Assembly (NCBI GenBank): GCA_964442075.1
Contig: CAYTWH010000008.1
Span: forward strand, 57,025-121,024
Source of the DNA: CAYTAU01 sp964442075
GTDB lineage: Bacteria > Bacteroidota > Bacteroidia > Bacteroidales > CAYTAU01
Length of the DNA stretch: 64,000 bases
Reading direction: 5' to 3'
In this document: positions 51,849 to 60,988 of the stretch, piece by piece
Layout: each line of letters begins with the position of its first letter
Numbering within the stretch: the first letter of the stretch is position 1
Notes under the pieces: generated by a model
The model's database searches: none
Seen by the model: the letters and a program-made list of their open reading frames with translations, nothing else
Told to the model about the DNA's origin: nothing
Position numbers and translations under genes: made by a program

Positions 51849-52382
51849 ATGAGAAAACTTGCAAATTCCGAATTAGAGCGTAAAACAGTAGAAGAATTTA
51901 AAAAATCTGATAAAAAGCCAATAATTATTGTACTTGATAATATTAGAAGTCTTAATAATATTGGTTCAATATTTAGAACTTCTGACGCATTTCTAATCAA
52001 GAAAATTTATTTATGTGGAATTACAGCAAAACCTCCGCATAAAGATATTCATAAAACAGCTTTAGGAGCTACAGAGTCTGTTGATTGGGAATATTTTACA
52101 AAAACAATAGATGTTATTGAGAAATTGAAAGAAGAAAATTATAATATTGTTGCAATAGAACAAGTTGAAAATAGCACTTCTTTGTCAGATTTTAGTGTAG
52201 AACTTAATAAACAATATGCTTTTATATTTGGAAATGAGGTAAAAGGGGTAGATCAGGAAATTGTAGATAAATGTGATGAGTGTATTGAAATACCTCAATT
52301 TGGAACAAAGCACTCATTAAATATTTCAGTGAGTGCAGGCATAGTAATTTGGGATATTTTTTCAAAATTAAATGATATTTAA
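51849..52382 (+). CDS. TrmH/SpoU-family RNA 2'-O-methyltransferase
   Basis: The 177-residue SPOUT protein has motif 1 (VLDNIRSLNNIGSIFRTSDAF), motif 2 (AFIFGNEVKGVDQEIVDKCD) and motif 3 (EIPQFGTKHSLNISVSAGIV), which form the trefoil-knot SAM site. It methylates ribose of tRNA or rRNA; the target cannot be read from sequence. It overlaps the next gene slightly, so they may be cotranscribed. Divergent from sucC. Confidence 0.92.
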   Translation: MRKLANSELERKTVEEFKKSDKKPIIIVLDNIRSLNNIGSIFRTSDAFLIKKIYLCGITAKPPHKDIHKTALGATESVDWEYFTKTIDVIEKLKEENYNIVAIEQVENSTSLSDFSVELNKQYAFIFGNEVKGVDQEIVDKCDECIEIPQFGTKHSLNISVSAGIVIWDIFSKLNDI

Positions 52383-52386
52383 AAAT

Positions 52387-53373
52387 ATGATTGAAAATTT
52401 AATCAATGAAATATTTAATGTTTCAAAACAAGGTTTTGATAAACTGGCTTTAGATATTTTTAATTATCAATATAACAATAATAAAATATATAATGATTAT
52501 GTAAATCATTTAAAAATCAATGTGAAAAATATAGGTTCAATAAATGAAATTCCATTTTTACCAATAGATTTTTTAAAAACTCATAAAATTATTACAGAAA
52601 ATAAAAAAGAAGAAAAAGTTTTTACAAGTAGCGGTACTACAGGCTCTATCCCAAGTTATCATTATGTAAACGATATAAGTATATATATTAAAAGTTTTAG
52701 GAAAAGTTTTCAATTATTTTATGGTGATATTACTGACCATTGCATTTTAGCATTACTTCCCTCTTATTTAGAGAGAGAAAATTCATCTTTGGTTTATATG
52801 ATTGATAATTTCATTAATGAAAGTAAACATAATTTAAGTGGATTTTATTTACATAACTATAATGATTTACTTGACAAACTCCGAAAACTCGAAAAACTAA
52901 AACAAAAAACTATACTGTTTGGGGTTAGCTATGCTCTTATTGATATTGCCAAAATAATTGATTTCCCGCTTAATTATACTACTATAATTGAAACAGGAGG
53001 AATGAAAGGAAAGCGAAAAGAAATACCTAAAACGGAATTACATAAACTTCTTAAAAAAGGATTTGGATTATCAGAAATACATTCTGAATACGGAATGACT
53101 GAACTTTTATCACAAGCATACTCTAAGAAAAATGGGGGATTTTATTGTCCACCATGGATGAAAATACTAATTAGAGACGCTTATGATCCGTTCATGTTTA
53201 AAGATTCAGGAAAAAGTGGAGGTATTAATGTTATTGACCTTGCAAATATTTACTCCTGTTCATTTATTGAAACTAAAGATATTGGAAAAATTAATAATAA
53301 TGGTTCATTTGAAGTATTAGGAAGATTAGATAATAGTGATATCAGGGGTTGTAATTTATTGTTTAACGAATAA
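52387..53373 (+). CDS. LuxE-like acyl-protein synthetase/acyltransferase
   Basis: The ~328-residue protein resembles LuxE/acyl-protein synthetases: VFTSSGTTGSIPSYHYVNDI (nucleotide-binding P-loop-like motif), ETGGMKGKRKEIPKTEL and SEIHSEYGMTELLSQAY. LuxE activates fatty acids as acyl-AMP; here no luxC or luxD neighbours exist, so a bioluminescence role is not supported. In Bacteroidota such lone genes are common and of uncertain substrate. The frame allows an upstream ATG at 52372, but the ATG at 52387 avoids overlap with the methyltransferase stop. Confidence 0.85.
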   Translation: MIENLINEIFNVSKQGFDKLALDIFNYQYNNNKIYNDYVNHLKINVKNIGSINEIPFLPIDFLKTHKIITENKKEEKVFTSSGTTGSIPSYHYVNDISIYIKSFRKSFQLFYGDITDHCILALLPSYLERENSSLVYMIDNFINESKHNLSGFYLHNYNDLLDKLRKLEKLKQKTILFGVSYALIDIAKIIDFPLNYTTIIETGGMKGKRKEIPKTELHKLLKKGFGLSEIHSEYGMTELLSQAYSKKNGGFYCPPWMKILIRDAYDPFMFKDSGKSGGINVIDLANIYSCSFIETKDIGKINNNGSFEVLGRLDNSDIRGCNLLFNE

Positions 53374-53404
53374 CTAGTGTATCTAACAAGACTCTTCAAA
53401 TCTG

Positions 53405-53487
53405 TTCATTCCGAGGAATGAAATAACAAAGCCTGACTAGCCGTCAGACCGCTCAAAGCGGTCAGACTGCTTTAGCTAAAAAGCTAA
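53405..53487. repeat. Three consecutive perfect hairpins
   Basis: TTCATTCC-GA-GGAATGAA (53405-53422), GACCGCT-CAA-AGCGGTC (53447-53463) and TTAGCT-AAAA-AGCTAA (53472-53487) lie within 85 nt between the LuxE-like gene and the cyclase gene. The centre is GC-richer than the surroundings. They may terminate transcription or be a palindromic intergenic repeat. Confidence 0.6.
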
Positions 53488-53571
53488 TTATTCATATAAC
53501 ACATGCATCCTTGCTTGTGAATTATAAAAGATATTTTTTTTTAAATTTATGAATTAATCAAGTTAATAATC

Positions 53572-53579
53572 TAACTTTG
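53572..53579 (+). promoter_or_regulatory. -7 box (TAACTTTG) of the diadenylate cyclase gene
   Basis: TAACTTTGC matches TAnnTTTG and lies 33 nt before the ATG at 53612. Confidence 0.55.
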
Positions 53580-53611
53580 CAAATAGTGATAATTTATTTG
53601 ATTGTATAATA

Positions 53612-54382
53612 ATGATACTTGCTTTTATTTCGTTACGAATATTTGATCTAATTGATATTATATTAGTTGCATTCCTTTTATATCAGGTGTATATGTTGGT
53701 AAGAGGAACTGTAGCAATAAAAATATTTATAGGAATATTTTCTGTGTATTTAATATGGCTCGTTGTTAAGGCATTGAATATGCAACTGTTAAGCACAATT
53801 CTCGGACAGTTTATGGGAGTAGGAATGATTGCATTAATAATTGTTTTTCAACAAGAAATTAGAAAATTCTTACTTATGATTGGTTCCAGATATAAATTTG
53901 ACAAACATTTTTCGTTTGATAAATTTTTGTCAGGAGAATTAAACACTAAAACTAATATTGACGAAATAGCGATAGCATGTAAACAAATGTCTTCAAAAAA
54001 AATAGGTGCTTTAATTGTTCTAACCAAAAAATCTGATCTTATAAATATTACTTCTGCAGGAGATTTGATAGAAGCGAAAATATCGAGTATTTTAATAAAT
54101 TGTATTTTCTTCAAAAATAACCCATTACATGATGGAGCAATTGTTATAACAGGGAATAAAATAAAATCAGCGAGATGTATATTGCCCTTATCTGATAGAA
54201 AAGATTTGCCTTCTAAATATGGACTTAGGCACAGAGCTGCAATTGGATTAACTCAAGTAACAGATGCTATAGTAATTGTTGTATCAGAAGAAACCGGTGA
54301 TATAGCTTTTGTAAAAGAAGGGAATATTCAATCTAAATTGACTTCCAATAAATTAAAAGAATTGCTTGAAAAAGAATTTTAA
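53612..54382 (+). CDS. cdaA: Membrane diadenylate cyclase, CdaA type
   Basis: It makes cyclic di-AMP from two ATP at the inner membrane. The 256-residue protein has three N-terminal helices (about 10-90; IDIILVAFLLYQVYMLVRG) and a DisA_N/DAC catalytic domain with the signature DGAIVI (HDGAIVITGNK) and RHRAAIG (YGLRHRAAIGLTQ). Length and topology fit CdaA. It is preceded by hairpins and its own promoter box and converges with the polysaccharide deacetylase gene. Confidence 0.93.
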   Translation: MILAFISLRIFDLIDIILVAFLLYQVYMLVRGTVAIKIFIGIFSVYLIWLVVKALNMQLLSTILGQFMGVGMIALIIVFQQEIRKFLLMIGSRYKFDKHFSFDKFLSGELNTKTNIDEIAIACKQMSSKKIGALIVLTKKSDLINITSAGDLIEAKISSILINCIFFKNNPLHDGAIVITGNKIKSARCILPLSDRKDLPSKYGLRHRAAIGLTQVTDAIVIVVSEETGDIAFVKEGNIQSKLTSNKLKELLEKEF

Positions 54383-54427
54383 GCTTATAAAAGCAAACAT
54401 TACAAGGCAGTCCACTGGGCATTTCGA

Positions 54428-55036
54428 TTATAGACCTGCACAAACAAACCCTTTATCATTAATAAAATCCATTACTTCAGGCAAAATTATTTTCAACTTC
54501 TTTTCTGATTTTCTTGAATCGTGAAATACTACTATTGAGCCTGCTTCAATATTGTTAATTACATTATCTATGCACTGTTTGGATGATAATTTTTTATTAT
54601 AATCTCCGCTTAATACATTCCACATAATTATTTTGTAGTAATTTTTTAAATATTTTATTTGAGACGGTTTTATTCTTCCATAAGGAGGTCTGAAAATATT
54701 AGTGTCTAATAATTTATTGGCTATTTCAATATCTCTAAAGTAATTTTCGTTATTTGTTTTCCAACCATTAAGGTGATTGTTTGTATGATTGCCAATAGTG
54801 TGTCCTGCTTTTATAATTTCTTTTATAATTTCAGGGTATTTGTCGGCGTTATTACCAACACAAAAAAATGTTGCTTTTGCATTATATTTTTCAAGAATAG
54901 ATATTACCCATGAAGTAACATCGGGTGTAGGACCATCATCAAAAGTTAAATATACTTTTTGCGATGTTTTCGGCATCTGCCATATAACATCTTTAAAAAT
55001 TACAGATGCAATTTTGGGAGGTTTAACCCATACCAT
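54428..55036 (-). CDS. Polysaccharide deacetylase (NodB-like)
   Basis: The 202-residue protein has the NodB homology domain of carbohydrate esterase family 4: YLTFDDGPTPDVTSWV (catalytic Asp and metal ligand Asp), GHTIGNHTNNH (metal-binding His), FRPPYGRIKPSQ and VFHDSRKSEKK. It removes acetyl groups from GlcNAc-type polymers such as peptidoglycan or capsule. No classical signal peptide is seen. It lies 2 nt downstream of the DUF2723 gene on the same strand, so the two are cotranscribed. Confidence 0.92.
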   Translation of the reverse strand: MVWVKPPKIASVIFKDVIWQMPKTSQKVYLTFDDGPTPDVTSWVISILEKYNAKATFFCVGNNADKYPEIIKEIIKAGHTIGNHTNNHLNGWKTNNENYFRDIEIANKLLDTNIFRPPYGRIKPSQIKYLKNYYKIIMWNVLSGDYNKKLSSKQCIDNVINNIEAGSIVVFHDSRKSEKKLKIILPEVMDFINDKGFVCAGL

Positions 55037-55038
55037 AA

Positions 55039-58000
55039 TTATTGCATTGATTCAGAAAATGAAACATATAATTGTTGGAATCTTTCTTCCAGTTCTTTGT
55101 TTAATTCTTCTTCCCCATTTTGACCTGTTATACGAACAAGCTCCTGCATAACTGCCATGCCTCGCTGTATTTCAGAAGCAACTGATGCACCTGCATATTT
55201 TTCAGGAATTGAAAAATAGTAATCTAAATTATCCTCTGTTATTTCGTAAAGCTTTCTGATAATCTCATTAGCTTTTTCAACTGATAATGCTTTTGTTTCA
55301 TTTTCAGCACTTAAACTTTTCCCAACTTTATAATATCCTTCGGCAATTCCTAAAATAAATACATTGTACGGAACTGCCCTGTGTGGCATTATTTCCATAC
55401 ACTTGTCAAGTACATTCAATGCTGAATCAATTTTTCCTTCGGCGATAAGTTGATCGGATAATCTTGCAAAATTATTTCTTATGTTCATTGTCATTCTAAT
55501 GTTGTTTTCATCAAGATAAATTGTAGTATCATTAATGTTACCCCATTTGAATTTGTTCATCAAATTATTATACATAATATCAGAAGCAATTCTACCCATT
55601 TGCCCGTCTCTTGATCTTTCTTTAACCGGAACAAGCCTATATGCTAAACCTTCGAGTTGGAAAAATGGTTCAAGTTTTAAATAACTTTCTCGACCAACTG
55701 TAATTGCAAAATAAACAGGTCTTTTCCAGTTGTTTGTTGCCAACAAGTCAAGAATCATAAGTTCACTTTTTAGAACATAACTTTTGTTAATTCTCCAATC
55801 TAATGATTTAACAATCTTATCTGCATCAACTTTTCTTACAGTACCATTAGATACTACCAAAGCAGAATCAACAGGGACTTTTATATTTTTTGTTGGAATA
55901 AAATCTAATTGATCACCACCCTGAGTACCAAGCTTAGTACGAGGATCATCACTTGCAACAAACTCCATAATAGTTTTAATATCAGTATATCCTTTTAATC
56001 TTTCATCTTCCATTAAATACACTATATCTCTGCTGCCTTGCAGATATTGGTCATGAGTAAGTGAAAACGGTACAGCATCAGATTCATAAGCCTTACGTTT
56101 CATTTGGTCTATATACCAGTCAGTATTAAGCAGACTTAAATTTACAACACGAACATCGGTACGTATTCCTTCAACTTCTTGTGCATACCAAAGTGGGAAA
56201 GTATCATTATCGCCATTTGTAAATATTATTGCATTAGGCGCACATGTTTCCAGATAGTTGTGAGCAAAATCTCTGGCAGTATATCTGTTTGCCCTGCTAT
56301 GGTCATCCCAATTCTGATTTGCCATAAGAACAGGAACTGCAAACAAAGTAACAATTGTTGCAAGCGATGCACTTATTATTGCCGGTATTTTCTTGCTCAG
56401 TAAATGATATAATCCCATAACACCCAAACCTATCCAAATAGCAAAAGCATAAAAAGAGCCTGAATAGGCGTAATCTCGTTCACGAGGTTGATATGGATAT
56501 TGATTTAAGTAAATAACAATTGCTACACCTGTAAAAAAGAATAGTAATAAAACAATTATAAACCCCCTTGAACTATGTTTTGCCTGAAAAAGCAATCCAA
56601 TTAAGCCCAGTAAAAAAGGTAACAGAAAATATGTATTTTTTGCTTTTGCATTAGTCATGCTTTTTGGCAAATTGTCTTGAGGTCCCAGTCGTGCTTCATC
56701 AATAAAAGGAATGCCACTAATCCAATTTCCTTTTAAAATGTCGCCATGCCCTTGAATATCATTTTGCCTTCCTGCAAAATTCCACATAAAATATCTGAAA
56801 TACATATGCCCTATCTGGTATGTAAAAAAGAATTTTAAATTTTGACCAAATGAGGGAGCTTTCTTTTGTTTAGTGCGATCATAAACTACATTTCCTTCAC
56901 GATTAGTAACTATTTCTCCATTGGCATCTACCTTAACTTCAAACATGCTTTTTTCCTTTATTCCGCCCCAACTCATATATGCATCAACATGGTTTTTTTG
57001 CGGACTCCACATACGTGGGAATACTGTTGTGTATTTATCATCATATTCATACACAGGCTTTCTGTCGGAAATAACATATTTGCCATTTTTTTGGATATAG
57101 GTTGCTTTACCTTCTGTTTGATTAATTATAGGAGCATTAAAATATTGTCCTGATACTAATGGTCTATCACCATATTGTTCTCTATTAAGATATGAAAGAA
57201 GTGCAAAAACATTTTCCGGATTATTTTCATCCATTGGCGGATTAGCCAATGAACGAATAACTATCATTGTAAATGAAGAATAACCAATTAAAATAACCGT
57301 AAAACCAAGAATAATAGTGTTCATCACTACTTTTTTCTTTTTCGAAGTATAATGTAATCCCCAAACTATTAGACCAATTAGTGATAATATGTAAATAAAA
57401 ACTCCTGAATTGAATGGAAGTCCAAATGAATTGACAAAAAGAAGTTCAAACCATGTTGCAACAACAATAATACCCGGAATTATACCATACATTATTACAC
57501 CTAAAATTATTACAGCAATCAGAGAAGAATATATAATTCCTTTTTTTGTAACAGGATATTTCTTAAAATAATATACAAAAACAATAGCTGGTATAGCCAA
57601 TAAGTTAAGTAAGTGAATACCTATTGATAATCCCATAAGGTAAGCAATTAGAATTATCCATCTGTTTGCATATTTTTCGTGTGCAACATTTTCCCATTTT
57701 AATATTGCCCAAAAAACTATAGCTGTAAATAACGAAGATGTGGCATATACTTCGCCTTCGGTTGCAGAAAACCAAAAACTGTCGGAAAATGTATAAGCCA
57801 AGGCACCAACTACACCACTACCCATTATAGCCAACATCTTACCCGATGACATTTCACCTGTTTTGGTAACAATTTTTTTACCAAGATGTGTAATTGTCCA
57901 GAAAAGAAAAAGAATAGTAAATGAACTTGCCAGTGCAGACATTGCATTTATAAGAACAGCAACATTAGCCGTATCGCCTGCAAATAGAGAGAAAAATCTT

Positions 58001-58182
58001 GCAAAAATCATAAATAATGGTGCTCCTGGAGGATGACCAACTTCAAGTTTGTATGCCGTAGCAATAAATTCGCCACAATCCCAAAAGCTGGTAGTTGGTT
58101 CAATTGTTAGCAAATAAGTAGCTGTAGCAATTAAAAATATAAGCCAACCTGCTATGTTATTAATAAGTTTATAATTTTTCAT
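55039..58182 (-). CDS. DUF2723 polytopic glycosyltransferase-like protein
   Basis: The 1047-residue inner-membrane protein has about 12-14 hydrophobic segments in residues 1-660, with the DUF2723 start ATYLLTIEPTTSFWDCGEFI, then KLEVGHPPGAPLFMIF. The extended soluble C-terminus includes NGDNDTFPLWYAQEVEGIRT. DUF2723 proteins are related to the GT39/PMT-type (dolichol-phosphate mannose) family and are typically 900-1100 residues in Bacteroidota. The Asp-Cys-Gly-Glu-Phe motif would be in the catalytic loop. Acceptor unknown; a role in O-glycosylation of exported proteins is plausible. Confidence 0.9.
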   Translation of the reverse strand: MKNYKLINNIAGWLIFLIATATYLLTIEPTTSFWDCGEFIATAYKLEVGHPPGAPLFMIFARFFSLFAGDTANVAVLINAMSALASSFTILFLFWTITHLGKKIVTKTGEMSSGKMLAIMGSGVVGALAYTFSDSFWFSATEGEVYATSSLFTAIVFWAILKWENVAHEKYANRWIILIAYLMGLSIGIHLLNLLAIPAIVFVYYFKKYPVTKKGIIYSSLIAVIILGVIMYGIIPGIIVVATWFELLFVNSFGLPFNSGVFIYILSLIGLIVWGLHYTSKKKKVVMNTIILGFTVILIGYSSFTMIVIRSLANPPMDENNPENVFALLSYLNREQYGDRPLVSGQYFNAPIINQTEGKATYIQKNGKYVISDRKPVYEYDDKYTTVFPRMWSPQKNHVDAYMSWGGIKEKSMFEVKVDANGEIVTNREGNVVYDRTKQKKAPSFGQNLKFFFTYQIGHMYFRYFMWNFAGRQNDIQGHGDILKGNWISGIPFIDEARLGPQDNLPKSMTNAKAKNTYFLLPFLLGLIGLLFQAKHSSRGFIIVLLLFFFTGVAIVIYLNQYPYQPRERDYAYSGSFYAFAIWIGLGVMGLYHLLSKKIPAIISASLATIVTLFAVPVLMANQNWDDHSRANRYTARDFAHNYLETCAPNAIIFTNGDNDTFPLWYAQEVEGIRTDVRVVNLSLLNTDWYIDQMKRKAYESDAVPFSLTHDQYLQGSRDIVYLMEDERLKGYTDIKTIMEFVASDDPRTKLGTQGGDQLDFIPTKNIKVPVDSALVVSNGTVRKVDADKIVKSLDWRINKSYVLKSELMILDLLATNNWKRPVYFAITVGRESYLKLEPFFQLEGLAYRLVPVKERSRDGQMGRIASDIMYNNLMNKFKWGNINDTTIYLDENNIRMTMNIRNNFARLSDQLIAEGKIDSALNVLDKCMEIMPHRAVPYNVFILGIAEGYYKVGKSLSAENETKALSVEKANEIIRKLYEITEDNLDYYFSIPEKYAGASVASEIQRGMAVMQELVRITGQNGEEELNKELEERFQQLYVSFSESMQ

Positions 58183-58333
58183 TTTTCATTTATTTTAAAG
58201 TGGCGAATATAAAACATTTTATTCTTTTTTAGCCTGATATATTTCAATGTTTTTAAAAATAATATAGTTATCAAAGATTTAAAATATTTTAAAAAAAACT
58301 TTTACTTAAGGTTTGTATAAAAGAAAACTTTTA

Positions 58334-58341
58334 TACTTTTG
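58334..58341 (+). promoter_or_regulatory. tRNA-Gln promoter -7 box (TACTTTTG)
   Basis: TATACTTTTGC lies 32 nt before the mature tRNA 5' end. Confidence 0.65.
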
Positions 58342-58372
58342 CAGGACAAAAATGCGAAAATTTTTGAATAAC

Positions 58373-58443
58373 TGACCCATGGTGTAATGGTAGCACATCA
58401 GGTTTTGGTCCTGTCGGTTGGGGTTCGAATCCCTGTGGGTCAA
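58373..58443 (+). tRNA. tRNA-Gln (anticodon TTG)
   Basis: The cloverleaf has acceptor TGACCCA paired with TGGGTCA plus discriminator A. Anticodon stem CAGG/CCTG encloses a loop with TTG, and the T arm contains GGTTCGAATCC. The 71-nt length is normal; CCA is not encoded. Confidence 0.95.
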
Positions 58444-58448
58444 CAAAG

Positions 58449-58476
58449 AAACACTCTATTTTGAGTGTTTTTTTTT
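58449..58476 (+). terminator. Terminator after tRNA-Gln
   Basis: AAACACTC and GAGTGTTT form a perfect 8-bp stem with a 6-nt loop, followed by a long T-run, directly after the tRNA. Confidence 0.9.
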
Positions 58477-58567
58477 GTTTTAAGCTTTAATGTTTTTAGG
58501 TTTTATTAACATGCTTTAACATCTTGGAGTTATAAACTTCCAGCAATTGGTAAGAAACAAAAGGACG

Positions 58568-58632
58568 TGGGCTGAAGCCCATTTAATTTTTGTACTTCAA
58601 CCACCGACCTAAAGGTTTCCGAGAAATCGGAA
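58568..58632. repeat. GC-richer palindromic patch with nested hairpins
   Basis: TGGGCT-GA-AGCCCA (58568-58581), then a palindrome-like CCACCGACCTAAAGG interrupted by an inner hairpin TTCCGA-GAAA-TCGGAA (58617-58632). The inner hairpin sits where CCACCGACC would be expected to meet its reverse complement. The patch resembles a damaged palindromic repeat. The rest of the 58.45-58.7 kb intergenic region shows nothing. Confidence 0.5.
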
Positions 58633-58709
58633 CAGGTTGGGGCAACTGATAATGAGCATCTCAACTCTTAACTTAATGATATTGATTGTGCAGTAGCGGA
58701 GTTCTTATA

Positions 58710-58961
58710 TTATGCACTATTTTGCAATAAACATTTTTCTAGAATATTTACCGTATCTCTTATCCTACTTAATTTAGATAGTTGATTATCCAAAAAATCT
58801 ATTTTGAAATTGGTTTCTAAATAATACAAATATATCTTCGAATCGAAATTATCGAAACCTAAATCATTCTTAATATCAGCATCTAAACTTATGTCTTCGC
58901 GTTTTGCTCCTATATTTCTGAGTATGCGATATAATCGTCTTTGTATCTCTTTTCTGTTCAT
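58710..58961 (-). CDS. Acyl-carrier-protein-like protein lacking the usual Ser
   Basis: The 83-residue protein matches the ACP four-helix pattern (RLYRILRNIGAKREDISLDADI, then DLGFDNFDSKIYLYYLETNF). In an ACP the motif is D-S-L, where Ser carries phosphopantetheine. Here the corresponding position is D-N-F, and a Ser appears three residues later, so a normal carrier function is doubtful. No ketosynthase or synthetase gene is adjacent. It could be a diverged or degenerate ACP. Confidence 0.65.
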   Translation of the reverse strand: MNRKEIQRRLYRILRNIGAKREDISLDADIKNDLGFDNFDSKIYLYYLETNFKIDFLDNQLSKLSRIRDTVNILEKCLLQNSA

Positions 58962-59086
58962 AATTTCAAATTTTTAATGGTTCTATATATATATAACACA
59001 TAAAACCTTATTAACCCTTACTTATGATTTAATTTAAAAATATTATAAAAGGTAAGAACAAAATTAGAGTATGCCTTAAACAAAAA

Positions 59087-59106
59087 AATCACCCTTTAAG
59101 GTGATT
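59087..59106 (-). terminator. Terminator-like hairpin after the lipoprotein gene at 59204
   Basis: AATCACC and GGTGATT pair perfectly around a 6-nt loop. On the minus strand a run of T follows, about 100 nt after the lipoprotein stop. Confidence 0.65.
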
Positions 59107-59143
59107 ATTATAATATTTTAATACCAAATTAATGAAAGCACCT

Positions 59144-59188
59144 ATTTACCACGCCATACAAGCGAGATGGAGCGGGGAAAGCGGGAAC
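59144..59188 (-). repeat. Recurrent intergenic element (copy 1, variant)
   Basis: TTTACCACGCCATACAA followed by a GC-rich tract differs at 2 of 17 positions from the element at 59893 and 60992. All three lie just downstream of minus-strand accessory genes. Confidence 0.55.
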
Positions 59189-59203
59189 AAGGAAATTTCA
59201 TTA

Positions 59204-59779
59204 TTAATCCAAGATAATTTTTATTTTAAAACTCCCTTCTGTTACACTTAAATGATCATTTGTATCTGAACCGTTTCTTAGTTCTCCATAAAATGTTCCT
59301 TGTACTACTTCATCAGTTTTACTTGTGACAATCATTTGAAATGAATTCTCACCCAATACAACTCCATCAATCAAATAATTGTTTTCACTTACATGATTTC
59401 CTGTATAATAACTCAAATCAAGTTGTATTTGATTAGAATAATCTGAAGCGTCTAATGTATCTGGCAATTGCCAATTATTATAATCTACATTTCTGATATG
59501 TATAGCCCAGCCTTTTTGATCTGTGTCTGATACTGTTCTTTGCATTGTTATTATTTGCATAAAGCTTGAATAATTTGAAGCATTAAATTCACACCCAGAA
59601 TATGAACAAACATAATCTGCTTTGAGCATAACACCACTTACTTTCCCTTGTATATAGTATTCGGGCGTTGTTTCTATTTCTTCTATTATTGGTTCTTCAT
59701 TGTTTTCTGTTTGCTTGTCTTTTTTACAAGAAGACATTAAAGCAAAAGCCAAGATAAATATTGTGAGGTAAATTTTCAT
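59204..59779 (-). CDS. Hypothetical lipoprotein
   Basis: The 191-residue protein has lipobox LMSSCKKDK, a Glu-rich spacer, then a beta-rich domain with YYIQGKVSGVMLKADYVCSY and FQMIVTSKTDEVVQGTFYGE. The fold resembles small Bacteroidota lipoproteins of unknown role. It lies in a run of unrelated minus-strand accessory genes. No function is assigned. Confidence 0.75.
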   Translation of the reverse strand: MKIYLTIFILAFALMSSCKKDKQTENNEEPIIEEIETTPEYYIQGKVSGVMLKADYVCSYSGCEFNASNYSSFMQIITMQRTVSDTDQKGWAIHIRNVDYNNWQLPDTLDASDYSNQIQLDLSYYTGNHVSENNYLIDGVVLGENSFQMIVTSKTDEVVQGTFYGELRNGSDTNDHLSVTEGSFKIKIILD

Positions 59780-59892
59780 AATTTCTAAATTTTAAGTTTT
59801 TTTTGACTTGCTGTGCAATATGCAGAAAATAAATGAGAAAAAAAAGAGAGATTGATAATATTTATGTTGTTTTAATTATATACTTCGACTAC

Positions 59893-59924
59893 TTTACCAC
59901 CCAATACAAGAGCACAACAGTGGG
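59893..59924 (-). repeat. Recurrent intergenic element (copy 2)
   Basis: TTTACCACCCAATACAA (59893-59909) is identical to 60992-61008, followed here by GAGCACAACAGTGGG. It lies just after the MORN-repeat gene. Confidence 0.6.
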
Positions 59925-59928
59925 TCAA

Positions 59929-60891
59929 TTACTTTTCTTTGATTTTGAATCTCTCATTTTCCCATTCTAATTCAATACATTCTTTATCTAGGCAGAATTT
60001 GATATTCTTTCCACCTTGGGGTAATATATATTTAAATTCTAATGGGTCCATTTCCATTTCATTATAATCTTTGGGAGCTAATAAGTACTCTAGGCTTGCA
60101 TTATTGGGTACAATATCTTTGTTATCTAGCTTAAGGTATTGCTCATCTTTGTATTTCTGAAAACTTATTGATGACGAACAAACCGGGCCACATCCCCAAT
60201 CTTCTGTAGCTATGAGTTTTGAGCCATCCTTTAGATTCCAATAGGTGATAGTAAGTCCACCTTCTGTTTGTGATGGCACATAAGAGATATAAGCATTATC
60301 AATGTCTAGTTGTTCTATAAGATAGCTTTGATAATATCCTTCCTTTTTCGTTAAAAAAGCTTTTACTTTCTTGTATCTTATACTATCTCCTCTAAACTCT
60401 AATAAGCTTGATAAGAAATAGAAGTTATCTTTAATTGCAAATTTCTCAATTCCTGTCAATTCCTTAATAATAGATTCTATATATGCAGAGTCTGCTACAG
60501 AAATTAATTCATTATTTTGGTCTATGCCAGTTGATTCATCAGTATTTATAAGTTCTCCATTTTCGTAAAACTCCTTATCTATTACCTCTCCTTTATCATC
60601 CCAAAAAATCCATTCTCCTGTTGGTTTTTCATCCTTGAAATACTTTGTGCATTTCATTTCGCCATTAATATAAAACTCTCTTACATGATTCAATTCGCCA
60701 GTTTCAAAATAAAATTCTGTTTTAGTTAAATTACCATATTTATCCCAGTAATTCCATTCTCCTGTTTTATTATTTTCTATAATCCTGCCTTCAGACTCTT
60801 TAGTATTATCCGGATAATAATTAGTCTGAACCATGTTATCGCAAGAGATTAATGTAACAAGCAATGCAAATAGTACAATTATTTTTTTCAT
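59929..60891 (-). CDS. Lipoprotein with MORN-like/YwqK repeats
   Basis: The 320-residue protein has lipobox LVTLISCDN and four to five short repeats of the YwqK/MORN type in residues ~30-125 (TGEWNYWDKYGNLTKTEFYF, TGELNHVREFYINGEM, TGEWIFWDDKGEVIDKEFYE). A C-terminal domain of unknown kind contains EDWGCGPVCSSSISF. MORN-like repeats often occur in secreted Bacteroidota proteins with unclear roles. Not a classical toxin-antitoxin gene despite the YwqK label. Confidence 0.85.
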   Translation of the reverse strand: MKKIIVLFALLVTLISCDNMVQTNYYPDNTKESEGRIIENNKTGEWNYWDKYGNLTKTEFYFETGELNHVREFYINGEMKCTKYFKDEKPTGEWIFWDDKGEVIDKEFYENGELINTDESTGIDQNNELISVADSAYIESIIKELTGIEKFAIKDNFYFLSSLLEFRGDSIRYKKVKAFLTKKEGYYQSYLIEQLDIDNAYISYVPSQTEGGLTITYWNLKDGSKLIATEDWGCGPVCSSSISFQKYKDEQYLKLDNKDIVPNNASLEYLLAPKDYNEMEMDPLEFKYILPQGGKNIKFCLDKECIELEWENERFKIKEK

Positions 60892-60988
60892 AGTTTCATT
60901 TTTTACTTTTGATTTTTGTCTTCATGCCTATCGGCAGATAAATTTGTCATTTGACTTTAAAAAGCTACCCCATAAAAATACTATTTTT

